DNA from: a virus
Length of the DNA stretch: 46,907 bases
Reading direction: 5' to 3' (one strand)
IMG/VR virus record: IMGVR_UViG_3300024348_000077
Span: 1-46,907 of that record
The notes under the pieces are model-generated. The model was not told where the DNA came from. It saw only the letters and a program-made list of their open reading frames with translations, and ran no database searches. Of this stretch, positions 25,963 through 34,000 are shown piece after piece. Both the position numbers and the translations under genes were made by a program. How positions within the stretch are numbered: the first letter of the stretch is position 1; each line of letters begins with the position of its first letter.

Positions 25963-26454
25963 TTATTTTTTTAAAAGATTTTTTAATGTGTTTTGATATG
26001 TAAATGGAATAGTTGTAGATAAGAAACCACTCTTAACCTTCATATATCCATCTGCTACTATTACAACATCTTTCAATGCTACAGTCAAAGTCAATATATT
26101 AACAATATTTTTAATAACTAAGCTAGGGTTAAAGCTAAACTTATAGCTTACCTCGGTTGTTTTAGTTGGCATAATTGTGAACTCACTAGACTCATTAATT
26201 GAACCTACTTTAGTTCCATTCATCATTACATCTAAGAAAATTTCAGTAACCTTAGCCTCCACATTAGATGCGTTATAGACTTTTAAGAATATTTCAAGCG
26301 TAACATCTTCTTTAGCGATGTTAACAATTTTTAACCCTGATATGGTATATTGAATATCTTTTACAAAGTCTATTTGCTTCTTATAATAACGGAAAAGGGC
26401 GTAACCAATTACGCCTAATCCACTAATTATCAATGCGGGTTTTAAGTACTTCAT
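25963..26454 (-). CDS. Membrane-anchored LEA14/WHy-like protein
   Basis: 163 residues: a membrane segment at ~5-22 (PALIISGLGVIGYALFRYYKK), then an immunoglobulin-like beta domain: ISGLKIVNIAKEDVTLEIFLKVYNASNVEAKV is the first sheet, and IMPTKTTEVSYKFSFNPSLV the second. The pattern 'derivative of conserved N(P/A) ... sheet ... exchange of small side chains' is that of LEA14/WHy domains. Role in a virus unknown; probably a virion membrane protein bridging membrane and capsid. Confidence 0.6.
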   Translation of the reverse strand: MKYLKPALIISGLGVIGYALFRYYKKQIDFVKDIQYTISGLKIVNIAKEDVTLEIFLKVYNASNVEAKVTEIFLDVMMNGTKVGSINESSEFTIMPTKTTEVSYKFSFNPSLVIKNIVNILTLTVALKDVVIVADGYMKVKSGFLSTTIPFTYQNTLKNLLKK

Positions 26455-26456
26455 TA

Positions 26457-27134
26457 TTAGTTTCTTCTTAATAAAAGAATTAGAGCAACTACTCCAATTC
26501 CACCGTAAATTAATAAATTTTTGTTAGAACCACCAAGTGCATTTTGAACAGAACCTAATGCTCCCTGACCACTTGTTGCAGGTGCGTACAAAGGCTGCCC
26601 TGCAGGGGTCCCGAATAGGTCTGTTTTAGCTTGTTGTACACTAGCTTCAGATACATTAGTTAAGGTCTTGATAAGCTCGGCTTTCTTTTGCTCACTTTGA
26701 ATTTTTTCAGCTATTGCTATACATTGCTTATCTTGTTGTTTCATTTTCATATCAGCCTCTGCAGTTCTAGCTACTCCCAATCTTATTTTCGGGTATTCAG
26801 TTACATGTCCTTTAGCCAATCCTAATTGTTTAGTTTCAGCTTCAATATATAATGCTAATTTATCTAAGCTACTTGATAAATCATCACAAGTAGTTTTAGG
26901 TAGTTTTTTTACAAAAGCTTCTGCATCATTTTTCGCCTTTTCTTTATTATTTTTGAATGTTTTACTTCCAAAAAGGTTTTCAAACTCTTCATTTATGTCT
27001 ATTTTTTGGAAAACTTCTTCATTTCCTGCAAAGTTTTTATAGCCTTTATTCTCATCCGTAAAATTATTTAAGTCCCCAAGCCTTCCTACGGCTAAAGCAC
27101 CTAAATCGTTATTTTCAATCATATCTATTGCCAT
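26457..27134 (-). CDS. C-terminally membrane-anchored virion protein
   Basis: 225 residues. Long helical part (~60-165), with the single paired-Cys-like residues CDD and KQC, then a Gly/Pro/Ala-rich linker (~170-205) and a C-terminal membrane segment (NLLIYGGIGVVALILLLRRN). The linker and tail are built like those of the next three genes (KYLLYGV..., KYLMYGG...), suggesting a common anchor module. N-terminal LNNFTDENKGYKNFAG recalls the NFTG motif near the capsid gene. Confidence 0.65.
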   Translation of the reverse strand: MAIDMIENNDLGALAVGRLGDLNNFTDENKGYKNFAGNEEVFQKIDINEEFENLFGSKTFKNNKEKAKNDAEAFVKKLPKTTCDDLSSSLDKLALYIEAETKQLGLAKGHVTEYPKIRLGVARTAEADMKMKQQDKQCIAIAEKIQSEQKKAELIKTLTNVSEASVQQAKTDLFGTPAGQPLYAPATSGQGALGSVQNALGGSNKNLLIYGGIGVVALILLLRRN

Positions 27135-27145
27135 AGTTAATATTT

Positions 27146-27994
27146 TTAATCTCTATTTGTTAATGAATTTAATACTAAAACACCAATTAAAGCAATACCA
27201 CCATACATTAAATATTTTTGTGTATCATCTTGAGTAGCAGGGGTATTAAGAGGGGCAGGAGCAGAACCATTAGATTGAGCTATTGATGTACCTAAAGCTG
27301 CAGTATCATATAGTTTTGCATAATCTGTTTGAGGAGGAATAGATGCTTGTGGCAATGGTTGATAAACAGGTGCAGGTGCACTTATTATTGTTGATTGACC
27401 ACTTGGTAATGTTGGAGCAGGTGCAGGTAATGGCAAACTAGGTAAGTATACGCCACCTTTTGTTGCACATGGAGGATTAACTCCATTAGCTACATCATAA
27501 GTACCATCAGCACATTTAATACTTGGTTGTTCGTAATTTTTAACAACTTGAGGTGTAAAAATAATAGCTTGACTAGGTGTTGGTTGTTCGTAATTTTTAA
27601 CAACTTCAGGTGTAAAAATGACAGATTGACTTGGCGTAGGTGTAGTTGGACTAGGCATTACAGTAGCAGCTATAGAAGGACTTGCTACAGGAGTTATCTT
27701 AATTCCTTCAGGAGTATATACAATACCACATGTTAAATCCTTTAAGAAGTTTTGCATTTCATTAACCCAAACTTTTAAAGCATCTGCATTTCTAGCCTTT
27801 ATACGCCTACCACCCGCAGTAGATGGTCTACTTGCGTTAATTTGAGCTAATTCAGCTTTTGCAGCCTCAATAGTACTCTTCATCAAATTACAATCATTTG
27901 TCAAAGGATATTTCCCTGACATAACATTAGAAGCAGCTTCTTTTCTTTGAGCTTCTCCCCCTGTTATATTAGTACCAAATATTTTTATTGCCAT
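27146..27994 (-). CDS. Membrane-anchored protein of a three-member paralogous family
   Basis: 282 residues. Residues ~25-95 hold the shared family block (KYPLTNDCNLMKSTIEAAKA..., then GRRIKARNADALKVWVNEM). A Pro/Thr-rich stretch follows with a tandem 19-residue repeat (PTPSQSVIFTPEVVKNYEQ), a Cys pair (KCADG...NPPCA), more Pro/Ala-rich sequence, and a C-terminal membrane segment (KYLMYGGIALIGVLVLNSL). Paralogues at 27997-28467 and 28473-29084. Probably a virion membrane protein with an extended arm. Confidence 0.7.
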   Translation of the reverse strand: MAIKIFGTNITGGEAQRKEAASNVMSGKYPLTNDCNLMKSTIEAAKAELAQINASRPSTAGGRRIKARNADALKVWVNEMQNFLKDLTCGIVYTPEGIKITPVASPSIAATVMPSPTTPTPSQSVIFTPEVVKNYEQPTPSQAIIFTPQVVKNYEQPSIKCADGTYDVANGVNPPCATKGGVYLPSLPLPAPAPTLPSGQSTIISAPAPVYQPLPQASIPPQTDYAKLYDTAALGTSIAQSNGSAPAPLNTPATQDDTQKYLMYGGIALIGVLVLNSLTNRD

Positions 27995-27996
27995 AA

Positions 27997-28467
27997 TTAG
28001 TCTTTTTTACGCATTAAATTAGAAAATACCACTAACAAAATTACACCCGCAACTCCATATAACAAATATTTAGTTGTATTAGATGTTGCTGCAGGGGCAT
28101 CCTGTGGTAAAGCATCAGGATTTAAAACTGCTTGTGAACAATCTAAACTCGGTATATACTTCTCAATTTCAATTATTCTTGCTTTTAAAGCAGCAATTTG
28201 TCTTGCTCTTACTCTTTTTGTACCCGCATTTCCACCTGATTCAGATTCCATTTGAGCCAAAGCCAATTTTGCAGAATTATTAATTTTTTGCATTTCAAGA
28301 CAATTTTCAGAAAATGGATATTTTTTCTGCATTTCATCTTCAGTAGACAAAACTCTTTTTCGTTCTGCTTGTTTTGATATGCCAATCCCTGCAAGTGTTA
28401 ATACACCTGCAACTGCTGCTCCTGTCGCTATCTTTTTGCCCGTAGGTCCTAATTTTGGTAATGCCAT
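27997..28467 (-). CDS. Membrane-anchored protein of a three-member paralogous family
   Basis: 156 residues. An N-terminal hydrophobic segment (ATGAAVAGVLTLAGIGIS, ~14-31), the family block (KYPFSENCLEMQKINNSAKL...KRVRARQIAALKARI), a short linker and a C-terminal membrane segment (KYLLYGVAGVILLVVFSNLM). The shortest of the three paralogues and the only one with two likely membrane segments. Two to five bases from its neighbours. Confidence 0.7.
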   Translation of the reverse strand: MALPKLGPTGKKIATGAAVAGVLTLAGIGISKQAERKRVLSTEDEMQKKYPFSENCLEMQKINNSAKLALAQMESESGGNAGTKRVRARQIAALKARIIEIEKYIPSLDCSQAVLNPDALPQDAPAATSNTTKYLLYGVAGVILLVVFSNLMRKKD

Positions 28468-28472
28468 TTTTT

Positions 28473-29084
28473 TTATTTTTTCTTTATAAACATATAATAA
28501 GCTGTAAAACCCAATACTGCTGCTAAACCTCCATATAATAAAATTGACTTAGTATTTGAGCCTTGTACTCCGTAGGGAGGAGGATAATCTCCTTGAGTAC
28601 CTGTTGGTTCTCCATCTACAGGAAGACCTTGACCATTTTCTACTGAATCCGCCAAATCTCTAGCATCAGTTGTTTTAGCAGGAGCATATTTTGGAGTAGC
28701 CAATAAGTTACTAGTTAAAGTTGGTGTATTATAAGTAGGTATTTGAAAGCTATAAGGGGTTGTGTTTAATATCTTGTTGCTAGTAATATCACTTAATTTA
28801 GTTAATGATGGTGCTGCTATTCTTAAAATATCATTACCACTCATTCCACTTTTTAAATCTTTAATCTTATTTTGTAACTGCATAATTCTATTAGATAAAG
28901 CAGTAATGTTTCTTTGTCTAGCTCTTTTATCACTCCCTTTTTCAGGTTGGTAATTTCTTAAACCAACTAACTCTACATTAGCTGCGTTTACAGCAGCTTG
29001 TAAATTAGATATGCTATCACTTAAAGGATATTTCTGTGAGTAGCTATCATTTGCTTTCTTTTTTTGTCCATCAAAAAGTCCCAT
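28473..29084 (-). CDS. Membrane-anchored protein of a three-member paralogous family
   Basis: 203 residues. Family block near the N-terminus (KYPLSDSISNLQAAVNAANV...DKRARQRNITALSNRIMQL), then a Pro/Thr/Asn-rich linker, and a C-terminal membrane segment (SILLYGGLAAVLGFTAYYMFIKKK). Unlike its paralogues it lacks the two Cys of the block (NC and DC/TC become SI and SG), so a disulfide there is not required for the fold. Confidence 0.7.
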   Translation of the reverse strand: MGLFDGQKKKANDSYSQKYPLSDSISNLQAAVNAANVELVGLRNYQPEKGSDKRARQRNITALSNRIMQLQNKIKDLKSGMSGNDILRIAAPSLTKLSDITSNKILNTTPYSFQIPTYNTPTLTSNLLATPKYAPAKTTDARDLADSVENGQGLPVDGEPTGTQGDYPPPYGVQGSNTKSILLYGGLAAVLGFTAYYMFIKKK

Positions 29085-29087
29085 ATA

Positions 29088-29615
29088 TTAAAATTTATAA
29101 GTTATTCCTTTACTTGCTAATTTATTATTTATTGTTGCAATTTGAGTTGCATCTAATTCACTATTAATCATAGCAGATAATGACATTGGTGGTGTAGAAT
29201 TACTCCAAAAAGATTCTCTAGGGTCATCTGAGAAAGGGCATCTTACTTTCTTTCTTAATCCAAATACATCTACAAACAATAATATGTCAGCTTGATTTTG
29301 TACCTTATCAAATTGAGCATACATTTGTTTTTCTTCAGTACCACAATCATTAGAAGCCGCAACAATAGCATTAGCCATTACCTCAGCAGTACTTCTTGCA
29401 ATAGTTGGACCTTTCCCTGTTTGAATTTGAGTGTTCAATTCAGAATTTGCATTATTAACTTCAGCTAATGATTCTTCTTTATTTTTTTTAGCTTTAATAG
29501 ATTTTAAAATAGAAGTAACTGCTAAATAGCCTACAACTAAGCCACCAACAACAACTACACCTTTTGCCCAAGATGGTAATTCTGTATAAACTCTAAGTGC
29601 TCCTTTATCTGCCAT
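29088..29615 (-). CDS. N-terminally anchored membrane protein
   Basis: 175 residues: membrane segment at ~16-36 (WAKGVVVVGGLVVGYLAVTSIL), a Lys-rich stop-transfer, and a helical soluble domain (~50-175) with two Cys (NDCGTEE and VRCPFSDD). No family recognised. The soluble domain ends in ATIQIATINNKLASKGITYKF-like helical sequence. Lies directly downstream of the metallopeptidase gene. Confidence 0.65.
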   Translation of the reverse strand: MADKGALRVYTELPSWAKGVVVVGGLVVGYLAVTSILKSIKAKKNKEESLAEVNNANSELNTQIQTGKGPTIARSTAEVMANAIVAASNDCGTEEKQMYAQFDKVQNQADILLFVDVFGLRKKVRCPFSDDPRESFWSNSTPPMSLSAMINSELDATQIATINNKLASKGITYKF

Positions 29616-29626
29616 AACTTTAATTT

Positions 29627-30478
29627 TTATTCGCCTACTGCGTAGACATCTTTTATTTTATATTCTTCAATGTAATCTTTTATAAACCTATTAATTATAT
29701 CATATCTTCTTTTGTTCTGCTCCGTTGGATAACCGATAAAGGTATCTATGAAAGCAGAATAGGCCTCTTTGATAGGGTAGCCCAATCCTAAATAAATTGT
29801 AAGTCCGTTTAAATCAGCTTCAGTCTCATTAGAAATATCACTATTCAAGTAATAATGGCTAAACTCATGTAATAAGATTGCCATTCTCATTGGAATAGTA
29901 AATGGTAAAAATGATTCCCTTGATACTTGTATACGACCATTCTTGGTACTTATACGAGCAGGGGTAGCCATCTTTTCATTTGTTTTGTTGTTTGTTATAT
30001 AAGGTAAATACTCAATTTTAAAAGCACCTACACTACTTACATAATCTTTTGGAGCCTGAATCCAACCTGCGTTAAATGCAAACTTCTGAGCAAAAGCAAC
30101 AAAATTTCTAACCAAAGAATTGTCCATTTTTGTTTGAGACAAAGTGATGTCCAAATCTTCTTTTTTGATTTCCACTACTTCAAAAGAACTATCCTTACCT
30201 TTTGGTAAGTTGCCATTTTTTTTATTATAAATTGATAAAGCAGTTGAACTAGGGGATAATGGCATCCTCACATACAACTCTTGTACTCCATCAATGGTTT
30301 TTTCTCTCTCCATAAAAACCGTATTAGCTTGTGTTGGGTCAAACGCTTTCAACACAATAAGCTGTGGAGAATTAGTTTTTACCACAACTTTAACCATTAC
30401 AGGTTCATATCTTGTCCACAATTTGTACTGCATCTTATAAATATAAGGGTGCTTGTACCTTATCAGGTTGGATTGCAA
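29627..30478 (-). CDS. HExxH zinc metallopeptidase-like protein
   Basis: 283 residues. AILLHEFSHYY holds the HExxH zinc/catalytic motif (His204, Glu205, His208) and ETEADLNG (218-225) the likely third ligand, as in gluzincin-type peptidases. The first ~110 residues form a beta-rich domain; no signal peptide. Embedded in virion membrane-protein genes, it may be a maturation protease or a virion enzyme that opens the cell envelope. It shares 44 bases with the upstream gene, an unusually long overlap here. Fold and role beyond the motif are inference. Confidence 0.7.
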   Translation of the reverse strand: MQSNLIRYKHPYIYKMQYKLWTRYEPVMVKVVVKTNSPQLIVLKAFDPTQANTVFMEREKTIDGVQELYVRMPLSPSSTALSIYNKKNGNLPKGKDSSFEVVEIKKEDLDITLSQTKMDNSLVRNFVAFAQKFAFNAGWIQAPKDYVSSVGAFKIEYLPYITNNKTNEKMATPARISTKNGRIQVSRESFLPFTIPMRMAILLHEFSHYYLNSDISNETEADLNGLTIYLGLGYPIKEAYSAFIDTFIGYPTEQNKRRYDIINRFIKDYIEEYKIKDVYAVGE

Positions 30479-30719
30479 ATCTACCTGCTCTTAATTGTTC
30501 TCCCTTTTCTCTCACTCTCTTTGACACTAAATCAGAAGGCATGACAATATTGTACTCAGCTTGAAAAGGCGTACTATACTTATCTTGCTCTTCATTAATA
30601 ACATCCACTACTAAGTCTTGCATAGATACACTTTTCGTTTTATTATTTTGATAATGATAATAAAGAGCAAGAGCTCCTATTCCACCTAATGCCCACCAAA
30701 TAAAATTATCTTTTTTCAT
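30435..30719 (-). CDS. Small N-terminally anchored membrane protein
   Basis: 94 residues: membrane segment at ~7-22 (IWWALGGIGALALYYHYQ), then a soluble part with LVVDVINEEQDK and MPSDLVSKRVREKGEQLRAGRF. The final 44 bases also encode the N-terminus of the metallopeptidase in another frame. No known family. Confidence 0.65.
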   Translation of the reverse strand: MKKDNFIWWALGGIGALALYYHYQNNKTKSVSMQDLVVDVINEEQDKYSTPFQAEYNIVMPSDLVSKRVREKGEQLRAGRFAIQPDKVQAPLYL

Positions 30720-31006
30720 TATGCTTTCTTTTTTAATACATTAACAGCAACTATTGCTACTATGATTACTCCACCTGCTATTAACAAGGTGCTTACAGGA
30801 AATCCAAGAACTGTTTTATTCATTTCTTCTTGTTTTAAATCAATTAATTTTCTACCTACTTCTTGATTTAGATTAGCATTAATAGGGAAAATACCTTTAG
30901 TTTTTTCTCTAGTTAACCAATCTGAAAAATTCAATGTGCCTCCCTCGTCTTTATATTCTTTAAAAAGTTGGTTGGCAGTAAGCTTTTTTTCTAAATTTAC
31001 TTCCAT
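30719..31006 (-). CDS. Small C-terminally anchored membrane protein
   Basis: 95 residues: a helical soluble part (LTANQLFKEYKDEGGTLNFSDWLTREKTKG) and a C-terminal membrane segment (VSTLLIAGGVIIVAIVAVNVLKKKA). The stop overlaps the next start by one base. LNFSDWLTREK is a motif I associate loosely with small phage and plasmid proteins, without a function. Confidence 0.65.
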   Translation of the reverse strand: MEVNLEKKLTANQLFKEYKDEGGTLNFSDWLTREKTKGIFPINANLNQEVGRKLIDLKQEEMNKTVLGFPVSTLLIAGGVIIVAIVAVNVLKKKA

Positions 31007-31034
31007 TTTTATGGTTATTTTTTATATAAATATA

Positions 31035-31715
31035 CTATTTTACTACGACAGCAAATGGACTTACTTTGATAAATCCACCTAATAATCCACCACTACTTGT
31101 AGTAATTTTTAAATACCCACTCGGTAACACACTAGTACCTTTAATTTCGAACCCATTTACTATTAAAGCATTAGTTAGAACAGTTTTAGAAGTTGGATTA
31201 ATTTCTCTGCCTGAAAAGTCCAAACCTCCCGTTATAACATCTACGAACTCTTTTGCATATAGGCTTTTTCCACTAGATTTCAAATCTTGAATTACTTGAT
31301 TACCGATAGCAATTCTAGTAGAATTTACAGAATTTTGTAAGTTTTGTCCTTGTGCAGCATCTTTTAATCCGTTTAAATTAACGATGTCATCTTGTTTATC
31401 TACTGACTTTTTATTCAAATACTTAAATAAAGCTGATTCAGTTTCACTTCCAAAATCTCCATCAGCACCATATTTAGGTAGTGCATTAGCATCAATACCC
31501 AATAAAATTTGCTGAATTTCTCTTACTTTATCCCCTTTACTTCCTTTTTTAATAGGGAAATCTTGAGAAGTTATTTGAGGTGGCAAAGTAGGTGTAGTGC
31601 TAACAGGAGCAGAACTAGCTGATTTACCTAGTAAATTTTTAATTACTAAGTAACCTCCTACTGCAATAGCAGCTAAAGCTGCAAATTTAATATACTTATT
31701 ATTCATTATCGTCAT
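31035..31715 (-). CDS. Membrane-anchored peptidoglycan-binding (PGBD) protein
   Basis: 226 residues: a membrane segment at ~10-26 (FAALAAIAVGGYLVIKNLL), a Ser/Thr/Pro linker, and a peptidoglycan-binding domain of the PG_binding_1 type (~53-100; IKKGSKGDKVREIQQIL, then YGADGDFGSETESALFKYL). The remaining ~120 residues are a second domain (GGLDFSGREINPTS... LLGGFIKVSPFAVVVK), which I do not recognise. Suggests virion contact with the cell wall during entry, anchored in the viral membrane. Confidence 0.75.
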   Translation of the reverse strand: MTIMNNKYIKFAALAAIAVGGYLVIKNLLGKSASSAPVSTTPTLPPQITSQDFPIKKGSKGDKVREIQQILLGIDANALPKYGADGDFGSETESALFKYLNKKSVDKQDDIVNLNGLKDAAQGQNLQNSVNSTRIAIGNQVIQDLKSSGKSLYAKEFVDVITGGLDFSGREINPTSKTVLTNALIVNGFEIKGTSVLPSGYLKITTSSGGLLGGFIKVSPFAVVVK

Positions 31716-31935
31716 TCAGTTTAGGTAATAAAACTTGAGAAATTACACCACCAAGTATAGCCCCTACAAATGCAGAAGAGACTAAGCTATAGCCTCTTGT
31801 AAATCCTATTAATAAGCCTCCACCCATACCAATTAAAGCTCCTGAAACGGTTCCTTTCATTTTCTTTAAGGCCATGCTTTCAGAATTAGATTTTAATTGT
31901 TTTACCTTATCCAATATATCTTTCGCTTCTGCCAT
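31699..31935 (-). CDS. Small glycine-zipper membrane protein
   Basis: 78 residues. A Lys-rich N-terminal helix is followed by two Gly-rich hydrophobic segments (VSGALIGMGGGLLIGFTRGYSL and SAFVGAILGGVISQVLL), a glycine-zipper hairpin that would cross the membrane twice. Overlaps the downstream gene by 17 bases. Could be a virion membrane or pore-forming protein; no family recognised. Confidence 0.65.
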   Translation of the reverse strand: MAEAKDILDKVKQLKSNSESMALKKMKGTVSGALIGMGGGLLIGFTRGYSLVSSAFVGAILGGVISQVLLPKLNDDNE

Positions 31936-31945
31936 TGTTTTTCTT

Positions 31946-32086
31946 TTAGTTGTGTTGTGCGTTCCACTTTTTTAATGCGGAATCTCCATCTAGTTTATTT
32001 TGCATAACTTGATATTGCTTATAAAGTAAATAAGCTCCACCTGCTACTGCAGCATAAATCAAAAGATATTTTACTGTTTTATTCAT
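31946..32086 (-). CDS. Very small membrane protein (46 residues)
   Basis: Starts MNKTVKYLLIYAAVAGGAYLL, a single membrane segment near the N-terminus, then YKQYQVMQNKLDGDSALKKW and a TAA stop. The design (short basic N-terminus, membrane segment, 20-25 soluble residues) and the spacing to both neighbours match the surrounding operon, which is why I call so short a frame a gene. Confidence 0.6.
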   Translation of the reverse strand: MNKTVKYLLIYAAVAGGAYLLYKQYQVMQNKLDGDSALKKWNAQHN

Positions 32087-32089
32087 TTT

Positions 32090-32482
32090 TTAGTTTTGCG
32101 GTATAATAGGAATATCAATACTTGTAGCCTGTGCTTTTCTTACTGTTTTTGCGTTACAAGCTGAAGATAAGTTATCAGCAAATCCTGTTGCGTTCATATC
32201 ACAACCACTAGCATTAATAAATTGTCCAATACCTCTATCATATACATTAGGAATAGAATTTCTAGGTCTAACATAGATAGGCTTCTTTAAATTTATCATT
32301 GTATCTAAAGACCCATCAGAACCTAGCATACCTTCTTTTCCTGTGCTATATTCTACCTTTTCAGGAGTATCAGCATCAGAACCTTTTACTAATACGCTTT
32401 TAGGCTTACTGTAGTATTTCCATAATTGGTACCCTACTACGGCAACACCTGCATATAATAATATTTTTTTAGTATTAGTCAT
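32090..32482 (-). CDS. N-terminally anchored membrane protein
   Basis: 130 residues: a membrane segment (~5-20, KILLYAGVAVVGYQLWKYY) then a soluble part containing GKEGMLGSDGSLDTMINLKKPIY, and FINASGCDMNATGFADN near the C-terminus with one Cys pair (GCD, SACNAK). No family recognised. NATG resembles the NFTG motif of the next genes toward the capsid gene. Confidence 0.65.
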   Translation of the reverse strand: MTNTKKILLYAGVAVVGYQLWKYYSKPKSVLVKGSDADTPEKVEYSTGKEGMLGSDGSLDTMINLKKPIYVRPRNSIPNVYDRGIGQFINASGCDMNATGFADNLSSACNAKTVRKAQATSIDIPIIPQN

Positions 32483-32492
32483 AACTTAATTT

Positions 32493-32789
32493 TTATAATA
32501 AACCTCTTCTTCTTGCAATTCTACCATATATTCTTGCAGCTCTTTCAGGACTAGCGTTTGCTATTCTATTTATTTGTCTATCTTCTAAACGACCACTACC
32601 ATTTTGGTATTCAGGAACACCTAAATCTCCTGTAAAGTTTTGATTTGCTAAAACATTTAAGTCTCCTGTGAAGTTAGTTGCAGGAGCAGTAATTACTTTA
32701 GCAGCTTTATTTTTTTTATTTTGCATAAATAAATAGTATGCTACAGCACCTACACCTAATACAACCCATAATTTTTTACCTTTTAACAT
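32493..32789 (-). CDS. Small membrane protein with two NFTG motifs
   Basis: 98 residues: a membrane segment (~7-19, WVVLGVGAVAYYLF), Lys-rich stop-transfer, then TNFTGDLNV and QNFTGDLGV as a 14-residue direct duplication, and an Arg-rich tail (RAARIYGRIARRRGLL). The membrane part and the NFTG ending match the tiny protein at 32814-32954, so these two are related. The basic tail might touch DNA or the acidic N-terminus of the capsid protein (inference). Confidence 0.65.
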   Translation of the reverse strand: MLKGKKLWVVLGVGAVAYYLFMQNKKNKAAKVITAPATNFTGDLNVLANQNFTGDLGVPEYQNGSGRLEDRQINRIANASPERAARIYGRIARRRGLL

Positions 32790-32813
32790 TTTTTTAAATT
32801 TTAAATTTTAAAA

Positions 32814-32954
32814 TTAATATCCCATTGTTCCTGTGAAATTAGCTGAAGCAGTTGAAGGAGCAGAAACTGCATCTTTTTTCTTCTTCATCATAAAGTAGTA
32901 GTATGCTACAGCACCTACACCTAATAAAATCAATAAATTTTTACCCTTGTACAT
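32814..32954 (-). CDS. Very small membrane protein ending in NFTGTMGY (46 residues)
   Basis: MYKGKNLLILLGVGAVAYYYF is the membrane segment, KKKKDA the stop-transfer, and ANFTGTMGY the C-terminus before TAA. Residues 8-20 nearly match the upstream-located paralogue (LGVGAVAYY), supporting it as a real gene in spite of its length. It fits the spacing of the operon. Confidence 0.65.
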   Translation of the reverse strand: MYKGKNLLILLGVGAVAYYYFMMKKKKDAVSAPSTASANFTGTMGY

Positions 32955-32976
32955 AATCTTAGTTTTTGTTTGTTAT

Positions 32977-33111
32977 TTAATTTTCAAATTCTGTTGGAAT
33001 TACAACTGAATCAGGAACTGATTGATATTTCTTTTCATACACCTTAAAAAGTGTATATAAAACAAATATAAATCCACCTATCAACAATAATTCTTTATTC
33101 TCTTTAGTCAT
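32977..33111 (-). CDS. Very small membrane protein (44 residues)
   Basis: MTKENKELLLIGGFIFVLYTLF is a basic/acidic start and membrane segment; YEKKYQSVPDSVVIPTEFEN is the soluble tail. Starts one base after the preceding gene's TAA. A typical member of the single-pass series near the capsid gene; function unknown. Confidence 0.55.
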   Translation of the reverse strand: MTKENKELLLIGGFIFVLYTLFKVYEKKYQSVPDSVVIPTEFEN

Positions 33112-33112
33112 T

Positions 33113-33304
33113 TTAATCTATCTTAATTTCAGGAAGTGAATTTGGAACACCTATCCATGGCATTGGTTTAACATCACTTGGGTATATCTGTATTACCTTT
33201 TCTTTTCCTCTTAAACTAACTGTAGTATTTTTTTTCTTTTTTAAAAGAATATATGCTAATACCAAAGCACCTCCAATTAATAATATTTTTTTATTATTAA
33301 TCAT
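33113..33304 (-). CDS. Small membrane protein (63 residues)
   Basis: Membrane segment at ~7-21 (ILLIGGALVLAYILL), KKKKN, then a short beta-like tail (TVSLRGKEKVIQIYPSDVKPMPWIGVP). The stop codon lies just before the next start. No family recognised; the tail lacks the NFTG motif of its neighbours. Confidence 0.65.
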   Translation of the reverse strand: MINNKKILLIGGALVLAYILLKKKKNTTVSLRGKEKVIQIYPSDVKPMPWIGVPNSLPEIKID

Positions 33305-33999
33305 TATTTCTTTTTATATGATTTATATAAAACGAATCCTAAAACACCAACAGCTAATACACCTACTCCAATCCATACATATAACATAGTATTAGATTTT
33401 TTTGCAGCATTAGGTAATTGTTGTCTTAAACTATCTTGATAATTTTGTAATTCTAAAGACTGAGCAGTTACCGCATTTTGTTGCGTTTGAGTCTTATTAG
33501 CTAAACTTGTTAAACCAATTTGTACTCCTGCGTTAATATTATCTTTAGTAAGAATATTGGTTTTAAAGAAGTCCCCAATACTAGCTAAAGCTAGACCTGC
33601 TTTAGTTTTACCTGTAGGGTTTGTATCAGATATTCTTAAAGCTCTTGCTTGAACTGCAGTTGGTTTCACTTTGGGTGCTTTTGCAGTTGCATTAAAAAAC
33701 TCATCATCTCCTGCAGTAAAAGAAAAATCATCTGTACCTGTAAAATTCATGTTTCCACCTAACTCTGTTGTATAATTAGCTACATCAGGAACTAATCCTA
33801 CTAAATACTTTTTTAATTCATTTCTAAATACACCGCTTTTTTGATTTGCCATCAATACAGCAACTGTTACTTCATTATCAGAAGGATTGTTTGGTAATTC
33901 AATACCATTTCTTTCTAATAACTTTACTAAACCATTTTTATCAGTTACTACTGCGTATGAAATTAATTCTTTTGCTGTTTCTAGTGCGTTAAGTGCCAT
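33304..33999 (-). CDS. C-terminally anchored membrane protein with NFTG motif
   Basis: 231 residues. A helical N-terminal domain (~1-75, with LVKLLERNGIELP and VFRNELKKYLVGLV), then ELGGNMNFTGTDDFSFTAGDDEFF, a helical middle, and a C-terminal membrane segment (TMLYVWIGVGVLAVGVLGFVLYKSYKKK). The ELGG...MNFTG block is shared with the following gene. The N-terminal domain has a helical layout similar to that gene's. Possibly a membrane-to-capsid connector. Confidence 0.65.
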   Translation of the reverse strand: MALNALETAKELISYAVVTDKNGLVKLLERNGIELPNNPSDNEVTVAVLMANQKSGVFRNELKKYLVGLVPDVANYTTELGGNMNFTGTDDFSFTAGDDEFFNATAKAPKVKPTAVQARALRISDTNPTGKTKAGLALASIGDFFKTNILTKDNINAGVQIGLTSLANKTQTQQNAVTAQSLELQNYQDSLRQQLPNAAKKSNTMLYVWIGVGVLAVGVLGFVLYKSYKKK

Positions 34000-34000
34000 A

